Positions 33,773 through 44,866 of a DNA stretch of 64,000 nt are shown piece after piece. Numbering within the stretch: the first letter of the stretch is position 1; each line of letters begins with the position of its first letter. The notes beneath the pieces were generated by a model. The model saw nothing but the letters and a program-made list of their open reading frames with translations. It ran no database searches and was not told the origin of the DNA. The position numbers and the translations under genes were made by a program. This stretch comes from Malachius bipustulatus (taxonomy: Eukaryota; Arthropoda; Insecta; Coleoptera; Melyridae): positions 30,388,268-30,452,267 of the forward strand of contig OU342639.1 of NCBI GenBank assembly GCA_910589415.1, given 5' to 3'.

Positions 33773-36742
33773 CGCAGATATTATTATTTTCCCATTCCCG
33801 TGCTATGGCGGTAACCATGTTATTACCAAGTGTGCATGTATAGTAAGTTCATTTTTACATCTACTGGTGCTGATGCTATGTAATCTGTTGATTGACTTTT
33901 ATTGGATTTTGATTAGGCTAGACATTTTTGTCTAGTGTTAGATATGTCAACAAATGACTAATCATTGTACATTTAGAGTCCAGAGATTCTGACAGTTCTC
34001 TATTATTGGTACAATACTATTACATGTTCTGGAAGACTTAAATGTCAGCCGTGTCAAATTTATCACAGTGCACTTCGTCAATGTCAATTCTCGCGGAATT
34101 ACACACTCGCAAGCAGCTTGTTCCGTCATCGATGCCCGCATTTTTAATTTCTTCTTTCCTTACGCAATTTATCCTTTACTTGACCCATTCCTAAAATTAT
34201 GATTTAAACGGCAAGAAGACACTCTCATGCGCATAACGCGAGTTGTGAAAATTAATCTTCAAACATTCGCCACCAACACCAGTAAGAATGAGAGCAGTGA
34301 GCAGTGTCAAGGACGAGCAAGCCAGTCCAGCACCCTACCTCAGATACTGTGGAAATCGTCGCGGCTCCTGCATTAGTAAATTCATTATTATTGTGTCCGA
34401 TTAAAAAGGCATTAATCGTGGCTGTGGTACACGCAGTACCTTGCCCCCATTCAAAAACCGCATTAATTTGAAGATTTCCGCATCCCCCGACCGGTTACAG
34501 TCGTTCGCACAGGGGTACGAAAGTAAACAGTGAGTACACGATAATTAAAGCCAAAATAATTATTAATTTTCTCAATTATCTCCCGGTGAATTCTGTACCC
34601 TGGTCCTTCGTATCGTCTAGATTCCGAAGAAGCTTTTCGGCCTTACGAAGCCGACCTATTAAAAATTCCCAATTAACATCAATCCCCATCCGATTTGTTC
34701 CCCATTAAGAGAACCATTCACAGCTCATGTGTAAAAAAACTGAATAAGATGGAATTCCAATGTAAGTATTTTCCCTTTCTATTGGTTTAGGAAGTCCAAA
34801 GAATTTTGGTTCTAGGAAAATTAATTTTGTAACATATAAGTTTTTTTTTCCATCGATTTGTAATTTAACTGGTCTTCAATCATTAATTGTACATCATAAA
34901 ATATTGTATTGACTATCGTAATATCGTATCTTAACATCGTAATCGTGCTCGCTTTTAGACCAATAGCAGCACTGCGCACATAAATGTATATACTATCCCT
35001 TTCTCTCTCTCTTTACACTCAGAGAACAGATGGGACCTTCTTTTCATTCTGTCTGACCTTCGAACGAGTAGAAGGAATTCTTCTAATTTTCCATTATTAA
35101 TAATTTTTATGGAAATATAACTTCGTATACGGTCCGGTAAGTGGCTTTTTATTTATTTTCTTATGTAACTAATGTAGGTAATGTCCTTGTTGTTTATTGT
35201 TATTTCTATTGTAATTCAACTTTTGAAATTTCTTTTTGACTCTGAGATAATGTCTTTAAATTACCTATTCTGGAAATGTAGGTAACTGCGAGGCGATTCA
35301 TCCACAACGATCCATCCTAAGATTTGTTCGTATTACTATTTATAATTTCAGCTTTTCAACTTATCAGCTTATGAAACTCTGCTGCCCGACAATTATCTCT
35401 ACGTTATCTTTTAAAAGAAATAATAAAGTGCCTCATGTGTCAACGCATTAGGGAAATTGGGAGGAAATTAAAGTTTTCATTCTCTTAAAAGCTGCTTTGA
35501 GCATTTTTAACGCGCACCTTCGATGCAATCTCGGTGAAGCAGAAAGCTGGTCGCAACTAGTGCAGTTGCAGTAGCCTCAATAAAAAATCAAACTTTTGAC
35601 GCTCTAAATCTGGGAACACGACGAACTTTCAACGAGCCGCGTCCTCCAATAAGCAACGGATGTCATATTTATTTTGTGCTGGCTCTTATTGATTTAATTT
35701 TTATTCAAACGATCAATGTTGAGCCAACGTTACAAAATTAAGCATTGCAATATTCATGATTAGTTCGTGGTTATATTTTCCAGCGCCAGCTTTCCGTTTC
35801 CTAGTCTCCAGCCTCCACTCTGCGGACTCTGGAAGGAGATATAGGAATGAATTGGTGCAATCAACTATTACATACTTCAAAATGTTCTTTTAGGGCTCTA
35901 ATTTAGTGCTTCAATCTGGGTTCACGGAACAATAACGTGCAACTGTATCATTTAATGACTGCATTGAGTTTCAGTGATGATAATTAAAAAAAAAAAAGTT
36001 AAATCCTAAATCCTCGCTTTTCTGATCTGATGGGGAACGGGCAACGGCAAATAACCATCCCTTCGCAATAATAATTTATCCGATCTTATATTTTTTACAG
36101 TTCGAACAATTCACTCAGAATTCTTGCATTGATCATTGTTCTTTTGTACGCGTTTATCTTTCATTACAGTAATAGGTCTGTCTAAAATATCATTCCATTC
36201 GTTTCGCTTTTGTGATATTTATTGGAATATTGGCTGGCTTATTAACTTAATTAAAGTAAGCGAAAATGAAGCTATTCTGTAATTTTCTTTCATTCCATTT
36301 AAAATAAATGGAAAATCTATATAGAACGACTTATTAATATTCTTGTCAGGATAAGATGAGGATGGAACTTTTTAAACAGATTTTCATTCAACCAAGATAT
36401 CCGGAATTAATTAAAAGAATGAAAATTCAGAGGAGACGTTTTCCACTCTGCGCTTCTGCGACGCATTCATGAATTTTTCACAAATTCGCGTGAAATGAAA
36501 AGAGCTGCGAAAGAATCTTAATTTAGACGCGAGGAAAAAATATCACGATTTTGGGCGAGTTTGTCTTTAAAAGAAAAACAACTTTACAATTTTTTTTTCA
36601 AATTTATGATAACTTCACCGCACTTTTTCTTGCAGAACTTTCTCTATAGGAATTCATCGGTATGGACTGCCAGAAAAAAGCTGTCCATACTTTTGGAGTC
36701 TCTCTTTTTTCACATTACATTTTGCTGAGAAACTATTTTTTA
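33773..36742. other. Intergenic, no gene; more mixed composition
   Basis: No open frame of note. 34080-34790 is less AT-rich and less repetitive, with ATTAA/TTAAT-rich stretches that could hold regulatory sites. A CTCTCTCTCT tract is near 34998-35012. I see no transposon ends, which sets this 3 kb apart from most of the window. Confidence 0.5.
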
Positions 36743-38694
36743 TATACAGAGTCAGTTTTTAATGGCGCATTTCCTCAATGGTACCTACATTTAAGGGGAA
36801 AGTTCGTGGAGCCCAGTGAACCGTTTCTTTGTTCTTTAGAATTGAAAATACCAAGCAAAGGCAGTAAAGAAAATGCAAAATTACCTGGTGAGTGTATAGG
36901 TGCGGGTGGCTTGAAGTCGTCCTTCTGGTGTTCTTGCACTGGATTGCTTGAGTTCACTTGCTTTAATTATCGGTGAAGAGAGCGGTTAATTATCTTTATT
37001 TTTGAAATGTTCGCGAAGCACGAGAGAGAGTTTTCGTTGAGACACGACACGAGCGAGAGTTGAAGAAAGAAGAGCGAGTCTTGAGTAGAGTAGACCGACC
37101 GTTCGTGGTGAAAGTTGAACGAGAAGAGAGCTAATTTCTTCTCCGTTGTCCAGGGGGATGCGAGAGAGAGAGAGAGGATAAAGGGAAAAGGATAGGATGG
37201 TATAGCATTATTGCTGCCCTTGCCCTTATGATTTTGAATAAAGACGAGGTTCGTTGTATGCAACCAACTTTACGTGGTAAATTTAGAACGTGGTAAGTTT
37301 AGAACACCCAGGAAACATTGTTAAAAAATTCTTGCTCGTTAATTGACCGAGATATACAGTGGTTGAGTTAAGAAGTCAACTTTTTTATTCTTGTGTATTT
37401 TTCAGAACGCTGCTAATCGTTACATCGCCTGATTCGCCTGTATCACTGAACGTAGAAAAAAGTTATTAATTCGTATTTTCAACGCAAACCTTTAATTTTT
37501 TATCAAAATTCTGTAAAAATGCATCTGGCAATGATGTCTTTACAACTAAATGCCACTGTAGCTGCTAGAGCTTACACTGATAGATTTCCAGACAGGTTGC
37601 ATCCTGATGCGAACGTTATAAGGAGGTTGGAGCAACGTGCGCGAGAAACTGGATCTCTAACCCATACAGGCGGCGCAGACCGTGGTCGTCCACGAAATGC
37701 GGTAACACCTCGGGTTGAAGCTCTAATTCTAGAGACAGTTGAAGAGGAGCCCACACGAAGCACAAGAAGCATAGCAGATGAATTGAGGTTGTCGCAGAGT
37801 TCCGTAATTCTTGTTGGTGAAGCGTTTCATCACTTTCATCCTTACCATTACACAAAAGTTCAATCCCTTTTGCCTCAAGATTTTGGTCTGCGTATGAATT
37901 TCTGCAACTGGCTGCTAAAAAGAGTAACAGAAAATAATAATTTCATTTTCTGTTATTTTGTGGACGGACGAGGCGAATTTCACTAGAAATGGATTGTTTA
38001 ATCAACACAATGCTCATTATTATGCCCATGAAAACCCTCATTTAGCTATTGAACATGATAATCAGCATCGCTTTAGTGTGAACGTGTGGGCGGGAATCAT
38101 TGGGAATAATTGTGTTGCCACAGCGGTTAAATGGAGAAAACTTTTTGAATTTCTTGAGGAATAGTCTTGATGAACATCTGGATGATATTCTTCTCGCTGC
38201 AGTTCGCAATATGTGGATACAATTAGATGGTGTTCCAGCCCATTTCGCGGCTCCTGTAAAAGTGTGGCTAATAGACGTGGAGTACCGGGAAAGGTGGATA
38301 GGTCGTAATGGACCAGTAAATTGACCGCCAAGGTTTCCAGACCTAGCCCCGTTAGACTTTTTTCTCTGGGGTCATATAAAATATGTTGTGCACAGAACTC
38401 CCGTACAAAATCAACAAGACCTGATTGACCGAATTCGAAACGCTGCTGAATCCGTCACTCCCCAGATGCTGCAACGTGCTCGTGCAAATATTGTACATCG
38501 AGCACAAATCTGTTTGCAAGCGCGTCAGTTTTAATACGTTGTCCAGATGGTTGATAATTTACCCAAAAATATAATGGGCTATAACTCTGAAAATGAGGCA
38601 GTCAATTGTTTTTTATTAGTTTTTTTAGGGTCCACGAACTTTCCCCTTCAATGTACCATTGAGGAAATGCGCCATTAAAGACTCACCCTGTATA
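36743..38694 (+). mobile_element. Mariner-like transposon with DUF4817-type transposase
   Basis: The left end TATACAGAGTCAGTTTTTAA (36743) and the right end (complement TATACAGGGTGAGTCTTTAA, to 38694) form TIRs of about 65 bp that run through GGCGCATTTCCTCAATGGTAC and GGGAAAGTTCGTGGA. TA is present at both sides. The transposase gene lies in the right half. The stretch from about 36870 to 37330 (AG-rich, with AATAAAGACG near 37239) does not fit the rest and may be a separate insertion. It is the only element of the TACAGGG group here with a nearly full transposase. Confidence 0.85.
37519..38534 (+). pseudogene. DUF4817-type Tc1/mariner transposase, broken
   Basis: Encodes a cut-and-paste transposase that would bind the TIRs and cut at TA. 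The N-terminal helix-turn-helix region includes ARAYTDRFPDRLHPD (about codons 16-30) and RARETGSL. The first catalytic aspartate is in WTDEANF (37967-37969), followed by QHRFSVNVWAGI; the second is in QLDGVPAHF (38226-38228); the third acidic motif is PDLAPLDFF (38340-38363). The gene ends at TAA 38532-38534. It is disabled by a frameshift near 37950, another near 38115, and a TGA at 38322-38324 where related proteins have tryptophan before PPR. The start ATG at 37519 gives a somewhat short N-terminus. All catalytic motifs survive, so decay is moderate. Confidence 0.85.
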
Positions 38695-38721
38695 GCTTTG
38701 CAGTTTTTATATACATTGATT

Positions 38722-39580
38722 ATCCGGTAAGTACCTCCTAATTTCTTGGTTACATAAAGGGCAGATCAAAATGAACCTGGTCTGTCAATCTGGCATCAAA
38801 AAATCCCAAAATGTCCCTAAACGGAGATATACAGAGCTCTAAAAGGGTACCCAACAATTTACTTTTTTGGCTTTAACTTTTGAACCGACCAGTATAATTC
38901 GATAAAATTTTAATATTTTATAGAGACCATAAAAAATCATTAAGCCATATCGCAGAGCGGATGTTTGACTTGGTTGGGGAAATCAGAAACGGACTTACCA
39001 CCTGTTACCACTCGTTGTGTCAAAGTTTTGACAGGTGTCATATTTCAGAGTGAAAACTTATTTTGTAAATTTAACTGGTTATTCATCTTAAAAAAAAAGG
39101 TAATCCTAATTTATTTCGATAAAACTGGCGGTTCTCGAGATAAATCGACTTTTGGTTTGCGAAACACTCAAAAGTTACCAATTCTAAAACAGGTAAAAAT
39201 CAGGTTGTTGTTGTTAAACCTTTCCACATAATGGATTGCTATTGACGGAACTGGTAAAAATTATTTATCTCGTCAACCGCTAGTTTTATTGAAACAAATT
39301 AAAAGATGAATGACCAAAATAAAAAAAAGTTTTCAGCTCTGTAAAAAGACACCTGTCAAAACTTCGATCCAACTAGTGTGGTGGTAAGTCCGTTCCTGAC
39401 TCCCCTGACGACGTCAAACATTCACTATGATATGGCTTAATGACTCTTTATGCGGCCTCTCTAAAATTTCAAACAGGCTGGTTTAAAATTTGAGCTATAA
39501 ATATTTTTTATGACAGACTAGGTAGGTTTATTTTGAACTCCCATGTATGTTCCCGAGAAATTATGAGGTGCTTACCGGAC
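38722..39580. mobile_element. Foldback/palindromic element, 859 bp
   Basis: CCGGTAAGTACCTCC (38724) faces GAGGTGCTTACCGG (39565). The complementarity continues almost to the centre (about 39190), for example ACGGACTTACCACC (38990) against GGTGGTAAGTCCGT (39381) and GACAGGTGTC (39030) against GACACCTGTC (39348). No coding. It lies only 28 bp beyond the right TIR of the preceding transposon. Confidence 0.75.
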
Positions 39581-41084
39581 ACCTTCTTTTCATTGTTTTA
39601 ATAATTTTTATAGGTCGAAAAGAATGGAAAGTTGAAGCAATTTTTTTTCGTGCAGAGGCAAATGTAAAGAGAAAATGCTCTGCCTTCTCGATTTCTATTC
39701 CTCTTTGATTTTCAATTCAAATGGAGCTAAAGCTAAAATTCAAATCCACAGAGTGTGTATAGGTGTATATAAGTGTAGTTCTAGGTACCTATACCTAATG
39801 GAAGGTACACGTTTAGACGCTTGAAGCAAAGTCTCGACCGATGTTTACGAGAGAGGATAGATCTCCGGCTCCGGAGTGCGACAAGCAATGCACATCAACT
39901 ATACCCGAATCTCTCCAGAGAGTTACAACTAAATCCATTACGGGAGCACCAGTCTGTTCAATCTATCATCCATATCAGATGGGGTATCATTCATTTTTAA
40001 GAGCCCCCTCCCACCCCTCCCGTCTCTGTAACCGTAACGGGTGCATCGATATTCAGCTATTATTGGTTACTCACCATCGACATCTCACCCTCACTCCTCA
40101 CTCGCCAATATGCCCCATCGGTTTCTTGTCTGATAAACCTATCATTCATTATACTATTTATTATTGGTTTTGTTGAGGAAGTTTCCTTAGGGACTCCTGC
40201 TGTTTTTTATTTCTTTTTCTATTATTCTTATATTATTTTACTTTCCTTTAATCTAAATTTAGGTAATTGATGTATGTAGGCTTTCACGGCCGGCTTCTAT
40301 TGAAATCGTAACTGATTCCGGGATGTTGTGCCTTATGATTCCGCGCGATGATGACCACGACACAACACTCTGGAATCAATTACGTATCGACTGCGAAAAT
40401 GAATAGGCGAATTGATCGATTTAATACATCACAAATTACCCACGGTATATCAGAAGTTTCGAACGATTCCCGCGAAGATAAATTTTTTTTAAGTATAAAT
40501 CAGGTGGTTAGGTATACAACTTACAAGCAAATTATTATTTGAGTACTTTATAAAGGAAACGCGAAGGAAATTTCCCTCATTTACCGTTGAATAAAATGTC
40601 TCTTCGTAGCTTTCGGTATACCTATATTGCGAGGAGGGGAGGACCGGAATAGGGGTGAGTAGGGGAGCGGGATTGTAATAAAGTTTGTTATAGAATGAAC
40701 TTAGTGTGTGCTAAAGTTAAAATAATCCACTTAGTGAGAACTTGAGCGAAACTTAACAAGTTTTCTGGCTTTTCGAATCAATCACTTCCAGAGCAGTGCA
40801 TGATGTTGCGTGCCAGATACAAAATTTAAATGGTGCATGTCCTGGGAGGAAATTAGCTGAACGACGACAGCTGAAATAAGAGCAATTATTGCGTGAAGTT
40901 TTCTTAAAAGGAGATCTCCTCCTCATGGACGCTGAAACTGATTTCGGCAGTCTGACCGGCAGATATACAGATAAGATATTATAACGGGACCGCTCTGGAA
41001 ACATTCTATTTGTTTCGTGAAGAGCTCCTAGCCCGCCGTTTCATTTGTTTACATTCTTTTTTTATACTGAGTTAGTCAATGACA
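39581..41084. other. Intergenic; possible Penelope-like fragment at 40275-40380
   Basis: GTAGGCTTTCACGGCCGGC (40276) followed by GATTCCGGGATGTTGTGCC (about 40314) resembles terminal sequence I associate with arthropod Penelope-like elements; this is recall, not a search. Open frames at 39841-40176 and 40753-41004 show no domain. Confidence 0.35.
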
Positions 41085-41585
41085 TGTTCGCGACAGTTCC
41101 AGTCACATGTCATGTGACACATTGACGGACAGTGTTGGTTCTGTGGATTTCTGGAGTGGTCTCACCGAACAATCTGACATTTCCAGAATCCACGAATCGA
41201 CGGCCGGTGCGCCGATGCAACCTACTAGAATGTACCTACTAGAACGGAGTAGAACGTGACTACTGATGCGTCGGGGGACTATATAAGGACCGCCTACGGC
41301 TGCGTGAAGTAGTTTTAGTTTGGACGTGGAGTGAATAAGCTGAAGACAGAGCAGTAGTAACTAGTGGAAGCTGAACAGAGCAGTAGTGAAGTGAAGTGTG
41401 AAGTAAGGGAGCCAGTAGCGACAGGATAGTGAATTATAAAGAATAGACAAGTTGGTGTTGCATGTAGTACAAGTAGTAATCAGCTGTGCGTGTTTATTAG
41501 AATTAAAGATTATAACTTGGATTAGTCAATAAAGTAATTTGCAAGACTTTTAAGTGGTGGATTTATTATTGTGAGACTCATAACA
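41085..41585 (+). repeat. Candidate solo LTR or retroelement promoter
   Basis: Promoter-like layout: a perfect inverted block GTCACATGTCATGTGAC (41102-41118), a TATA box CTATATAAGG (41280-41289), a purine-rich leader with repeated GAGCAGTAGT, and a CAATAAAG poly(A) signal at 41528. It ends near CATAACA at about 41585. No primer-binding site or gag follows, so a solo LTR is the simplest reading. Exact TG...CA limits and TSD are not resolved. A decayed host promoter is the alternative. Confidence 0.4.
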
Positions 41586-41667
41586 ATATTAATAAAATAA
41601 TTTATTAGAAGGAGAATAACTTATTATAATAAATAACTAATACTGTTACTTAGTGGAACGATTTTAG

Positions 41668-42262
41668 AGGTTAGAGTATTTATGTGCAGACTACAAACAA
41701 GCCATCCTAACAGGCATGGAAGCCTACAATCCCTTTTCAAAAAAAAAACAGCCCTCAAACAGCAAACCTGCTTGGTTCAACAAAAGATGCAAGGAAGCTG
41801 TCGCCTCCAAACAACGGGCTTTTTGCCAATGGCGAAAGGGCCCCGACGGTATAAACCACGACCATTTCGTCCTTGCTCGAAACAGGTGCAAAGAAATAAT
41901 AGATCAAACCAAGGAAACTCACAACCAAAGAATTAGGAACAAACTTCTCTCCTGCCCTAACGGTTCGAAATCTTTTTGGTCGGTAACTAAGGAGGTCAGC
42001 CAGAACTTCACCAGATCCACGATTCCACCACTTACACGGATAGACGGGTCTATCGCATCTACGGCTACTGAGAAGGCGAACTTGTTGGCGGGAGTGTTTT
42101 CTTCGTACTCTTCCGTCGACTTTCAGGGAAGAACTCCGCTTTTTTTTTCTTTTTTTTTCCGACAGCGTGTCATAAAGCGCATTATGTTAGCCTTAGACCA
42201 AAACAAAGCTTCTGGGCCTGATGACGTACTTTTATCGTACTTTAAAAATGCGCCACTGAGCT
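41668..42262 (+). pseudogene. Jockey-type LINE ORF2 fragment: linker to start of RT
   Basis: An open frame with LTGMEAYNPF, KPAWFNKRCKEAVASKQRAF (codons about 31-50) and SFWSVTKEVSQNFTRSTIPPL, ending in LALDQNKASGPDDVLLSYFKN. That order (post-endonuclease linker, then the first RT motif KASGPDD) is typical of jockey/CR1-like LINE polyproteins. The 5' endonuclease is missing, and an in-frame TAG lies just upstream at 41665. The frame runs on past 42262 into unrelated sequence, where an insertion splits the gene from its RT core at 43455. Confidence 0.8.
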
Positions 42263-43452
42263 GTCATCCGTTTTCTGTCGACTTTTCCATCTGTCGTATA
42301 AAAAGAGAATATTTCCTTCCTGCTGGAAGGAACGTGCTACGTACACCTCGTACGTACCGGCTAGATGCCAGCAACACGGAGACAACGGCGGGCGCGCGCA
42401 GTGAGTGAGTGATGGTGGCGTTTAGTGCACATCCAACCGGAGGCCTCGAGTTCGTCGACTGCGCTGTCGAGTCTCGTCGACCTCGACTGTCGAGTTGAAA
42501 TTAGGTGCGTTTGATCATCATACCTGCGTTTTCACTTTCTTTCTCTCCTGGAAATTCGCCGATGAAGGTTCCGCAAACACCTGAAGTTTCCTGAAATGGC
42601 GCCGTGAGCTTTCACGTGAATTATTATAAGAATCACCCACGTTTTTGGCTTGGTGAGTGTCGTAAAATGATTTTCTTAATTGTGTTGGAATTATACAGAT
42701 CATATTTTCTTAATACCGTATGCTAATTTTAATTACAGCTTTTAAATCCGATCGAGTTTCGCTCCGCTTGTAAAATTTCGCCGATCACATGTTTGATCTC
42801 AACCTATCTTGAGGACGGGACATCATTTTATGTACCCTCGGCAAGCAGACTCGATCGGACCGTTCATTAATGCAAGAGTGTTTCTGATACCAATGAAATT
42901 ACAGCTTTTTCCCTGGAGGCAATTTTTCCCTGGAGGCAATTTTTCCCTGGAGGCAATTTTTTCCCTGGAGGCAATTTTTTCCCTGGAGGCAATTTTTTCC
43001 CTGGAGGCAATTTTATTCCCGGAGGCAACTGCTTTTCCCGTGCCAAGCAGAATCTCCATACCAAGGCAGATTTTCTTCAATACCAAGTCCACCTTTCGAA
43101 CCGAAGCAAGTTCCGGAGCCAAGCCTGAAGATCCAGTCTACATAACAGCTAGACTTGTAGCTCGCTCCGAAGGGCCATACGAAGATAAGTGCCTTGTGAA
43201 CTATTAGCACCCGACCAAGTCATTCAGCTAAACCGCACGCTCTTGTTGTTTTATTATTTGTTAACCGTGCTCAAGAGTGTAATATTAATAATTGTGATAT
43301 TTTATATTTTTCAATAAAGAGTACCTGTTGTTCTGCTGACCTGCTCGTTATTGTTGACCCTCTTAGACTAGCGACTCAACCTACGACCCTTGTTGTCCTT
43401 TACTGTCTCATGCTCTCAACGACTATTTTTCCCCTCTAGGGGTTAAATAGTT
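42263..43452 (+). mobile_element. LTR-like insertion inside the LINE
   Basis: This interrupts the LINE between RT motifs. A TATA-like GTATAAAAAGAG is near 42297 and a CAATAAAG poly(A) signal near 43312, the spacing expected of a solo LTR of about 1.2 kb. It contains seven tandem copies of TTTTTCCCTGGAGGCAA (42904-43028). A 132-codon open frame (42809-43207) crosses the repeats and translates them as FSLEAI units; whether it is a real gene piece is unknown. TSD not resolved. Confidence 0.45.
42904..43028 (+). repeat. Seven-copy minisatellite, 17-19 bp unit
   Basis: Unit TTTTTCCCTGGAGGCAA. CCCTGG occurs at 42911, 42928, 42945, 42963, 42981 and 42999, then CCCGG at about 43018. The spacing changes from 17 to 18 to about 19 bp, so only the later units keep one reading frame. 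Confidence 0.9.
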
Positions 43453-44700
43453 CGTTTCAGTGCACGGATCGAACTTATTCCCAAGAAAGGCAAAAAGACT
43501 ATACCAAATAACTATCGACCAGTGGCACTGCTTGGAAGGAGCTAATATAATCAGCGACCGCCAATACGGATTCCGCAAACAGAGGTCAACTGGTGACCTC
43601 CTCACCTACGTCACCGAGCTGTGGAACGGCGCAATTGAGCACCATGGGGAATCTCGAGGGGTTGCGCTTGATTTCTAGAGCTTTCGACCGTGTCTGGTAT
43701 GATGGACTGTTAGCAAAACTGCAGGCTTATGACATGCCCGAGAAATTCTGCTTGTGGCTTGCGAGTTATTTCGGAAATCGCTCATTACAGGTGGCAGTCG
43801 ATGGAGTTCTTTCTGAGGCCTTTTCCATCAATGCCGGTGTGCCTCAGGGATCCATTTTATCTCCGACTCTCTTTCTAATATTTATAAACGACTTGCTTGA
43901 AACAACAAAAAATCCAATATACAGTTTTACCGACGACAGTACCCTCATATATCTTCTTATACGTTAGATGCGCGAACATCTGCCATCGACGCACAGACTC
44001 GCAGGGAGCAAGAAGTTGCCATACTTAACAATGACTTACAAGACATTCTAGCTTGGGGCGATGGAAACCAAGTTCAATTTAATGCTGGAAAAAACTCAAG
44101 CATTCATCTTCTACAAGAAGGCCAACGTTTTGGAGCCAGATATGGTGATGGCGGGACACTCTCTTACCCCAGCGTCATCTCTTCGTTTACTTGGAGTGAG
44201 CCTTGGAGCGAACATGTCTTGGCATGATCATGTTGCAGGTTTGGCGAAGAAATTTTATACACCACAACAGCTTCTCCTCTTATACAAAGCTCAAATCCTA
44301 CCTTCCTTGGAGTACTGCTCACATGTTTGGAGCTCAGCTCCTAAACATACGCTGAGACTACTCGACTCGATTCAGAAAAGAGCCATCCGCTTAATTGGGG
44401 ACCCAGATTTGACAAAAAATTTAGACACTCTCGAACATCGAAGAAGAGTAGCTGACCTGAGTCTGTTTTACAGATATTTTTGTGGAAAGACGTGGCCGCT
44501 TGATCCCACCAAGAACAAGACCGGGCAGAAATACACGTCGAGCCGCAGACGCTCATCCGTATCAGGTTCAGCTCGTTACACCTCGTACAACCCTATTCAC
44601 ACTTCTTTTATAATTAGAACCGCATCACTTTGAAATAGCTTCCAAAGGGCGTGTTTCCCGAAGTATACAACTTACAGTGATTCAGTGACTCTTTGCTTAT
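43453..44700 (+). pseudogene. Jockey-type LINE reverse transcriptase, broken
   Basis: Continuation of the LINE ORF2. Motifs in order: IPKKGKKTIPNNYRPVALLG (about 43470-43540); [18 protein letters not shown] (from 43549); catalytic motif [18 protein letters not shown] (about 43671-43720); motif [16 protein letters not shown] (about 43834-43878); motif C FTDDS (about 43924-43938), where the usual form is FADDS. Downstream are LYKAQILPSLEYCSHVWSSA and IQKRAIRLIGDP, the C-terminal signature of this clade. Broken by several frameshifts, a small deletion after ALLGRS, and a stop (TGA, 44631-44633) within ...RTASL. Partial duplicate at 49410-50077. Confidence 0.85.
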
Positions 44701-44714
44701 TATGGGCATTTCAT

Positions 44715-44866
44715 CAGCCACGTGAACTATGGGCTGGCCGTCTGGGGTGGGTCTGAGAGATCTCTGCGAAGGGTTTTTCTTCTTCAAAAGAGAGCGATTA
44801 GGATCCTGACAGGCTTGTCAATGCAGCAGTCATGCAGAGGCCATTTCAGGTGCAACCCTTCCTTCG
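44715..44866 (+). pseudogene. Second LINE family, RT C-terminal piece 1
   Basis: NYGLAVWGGSERSLRRVFLL followed by QKRAIRILTGLSMQQSCRGHFR is the usual post-RT segment of another LINE ORF2. It abuts the first LINE directly and differs from that LINE's own copy of this region, so it is a separate element. It continues at 46441 after an insertion. Confidence 0.7.

Noticed and set aside
39841..40176. 111-codon open frame
   Set aside because: H/P/S-rich with no recognisable domain and no context; probably chance.
42823..43122. Minus-strand frame with repeated IASREK units
   Set aside because: A shadow of the minisatellite on the opposite strand; the repeat explains it.
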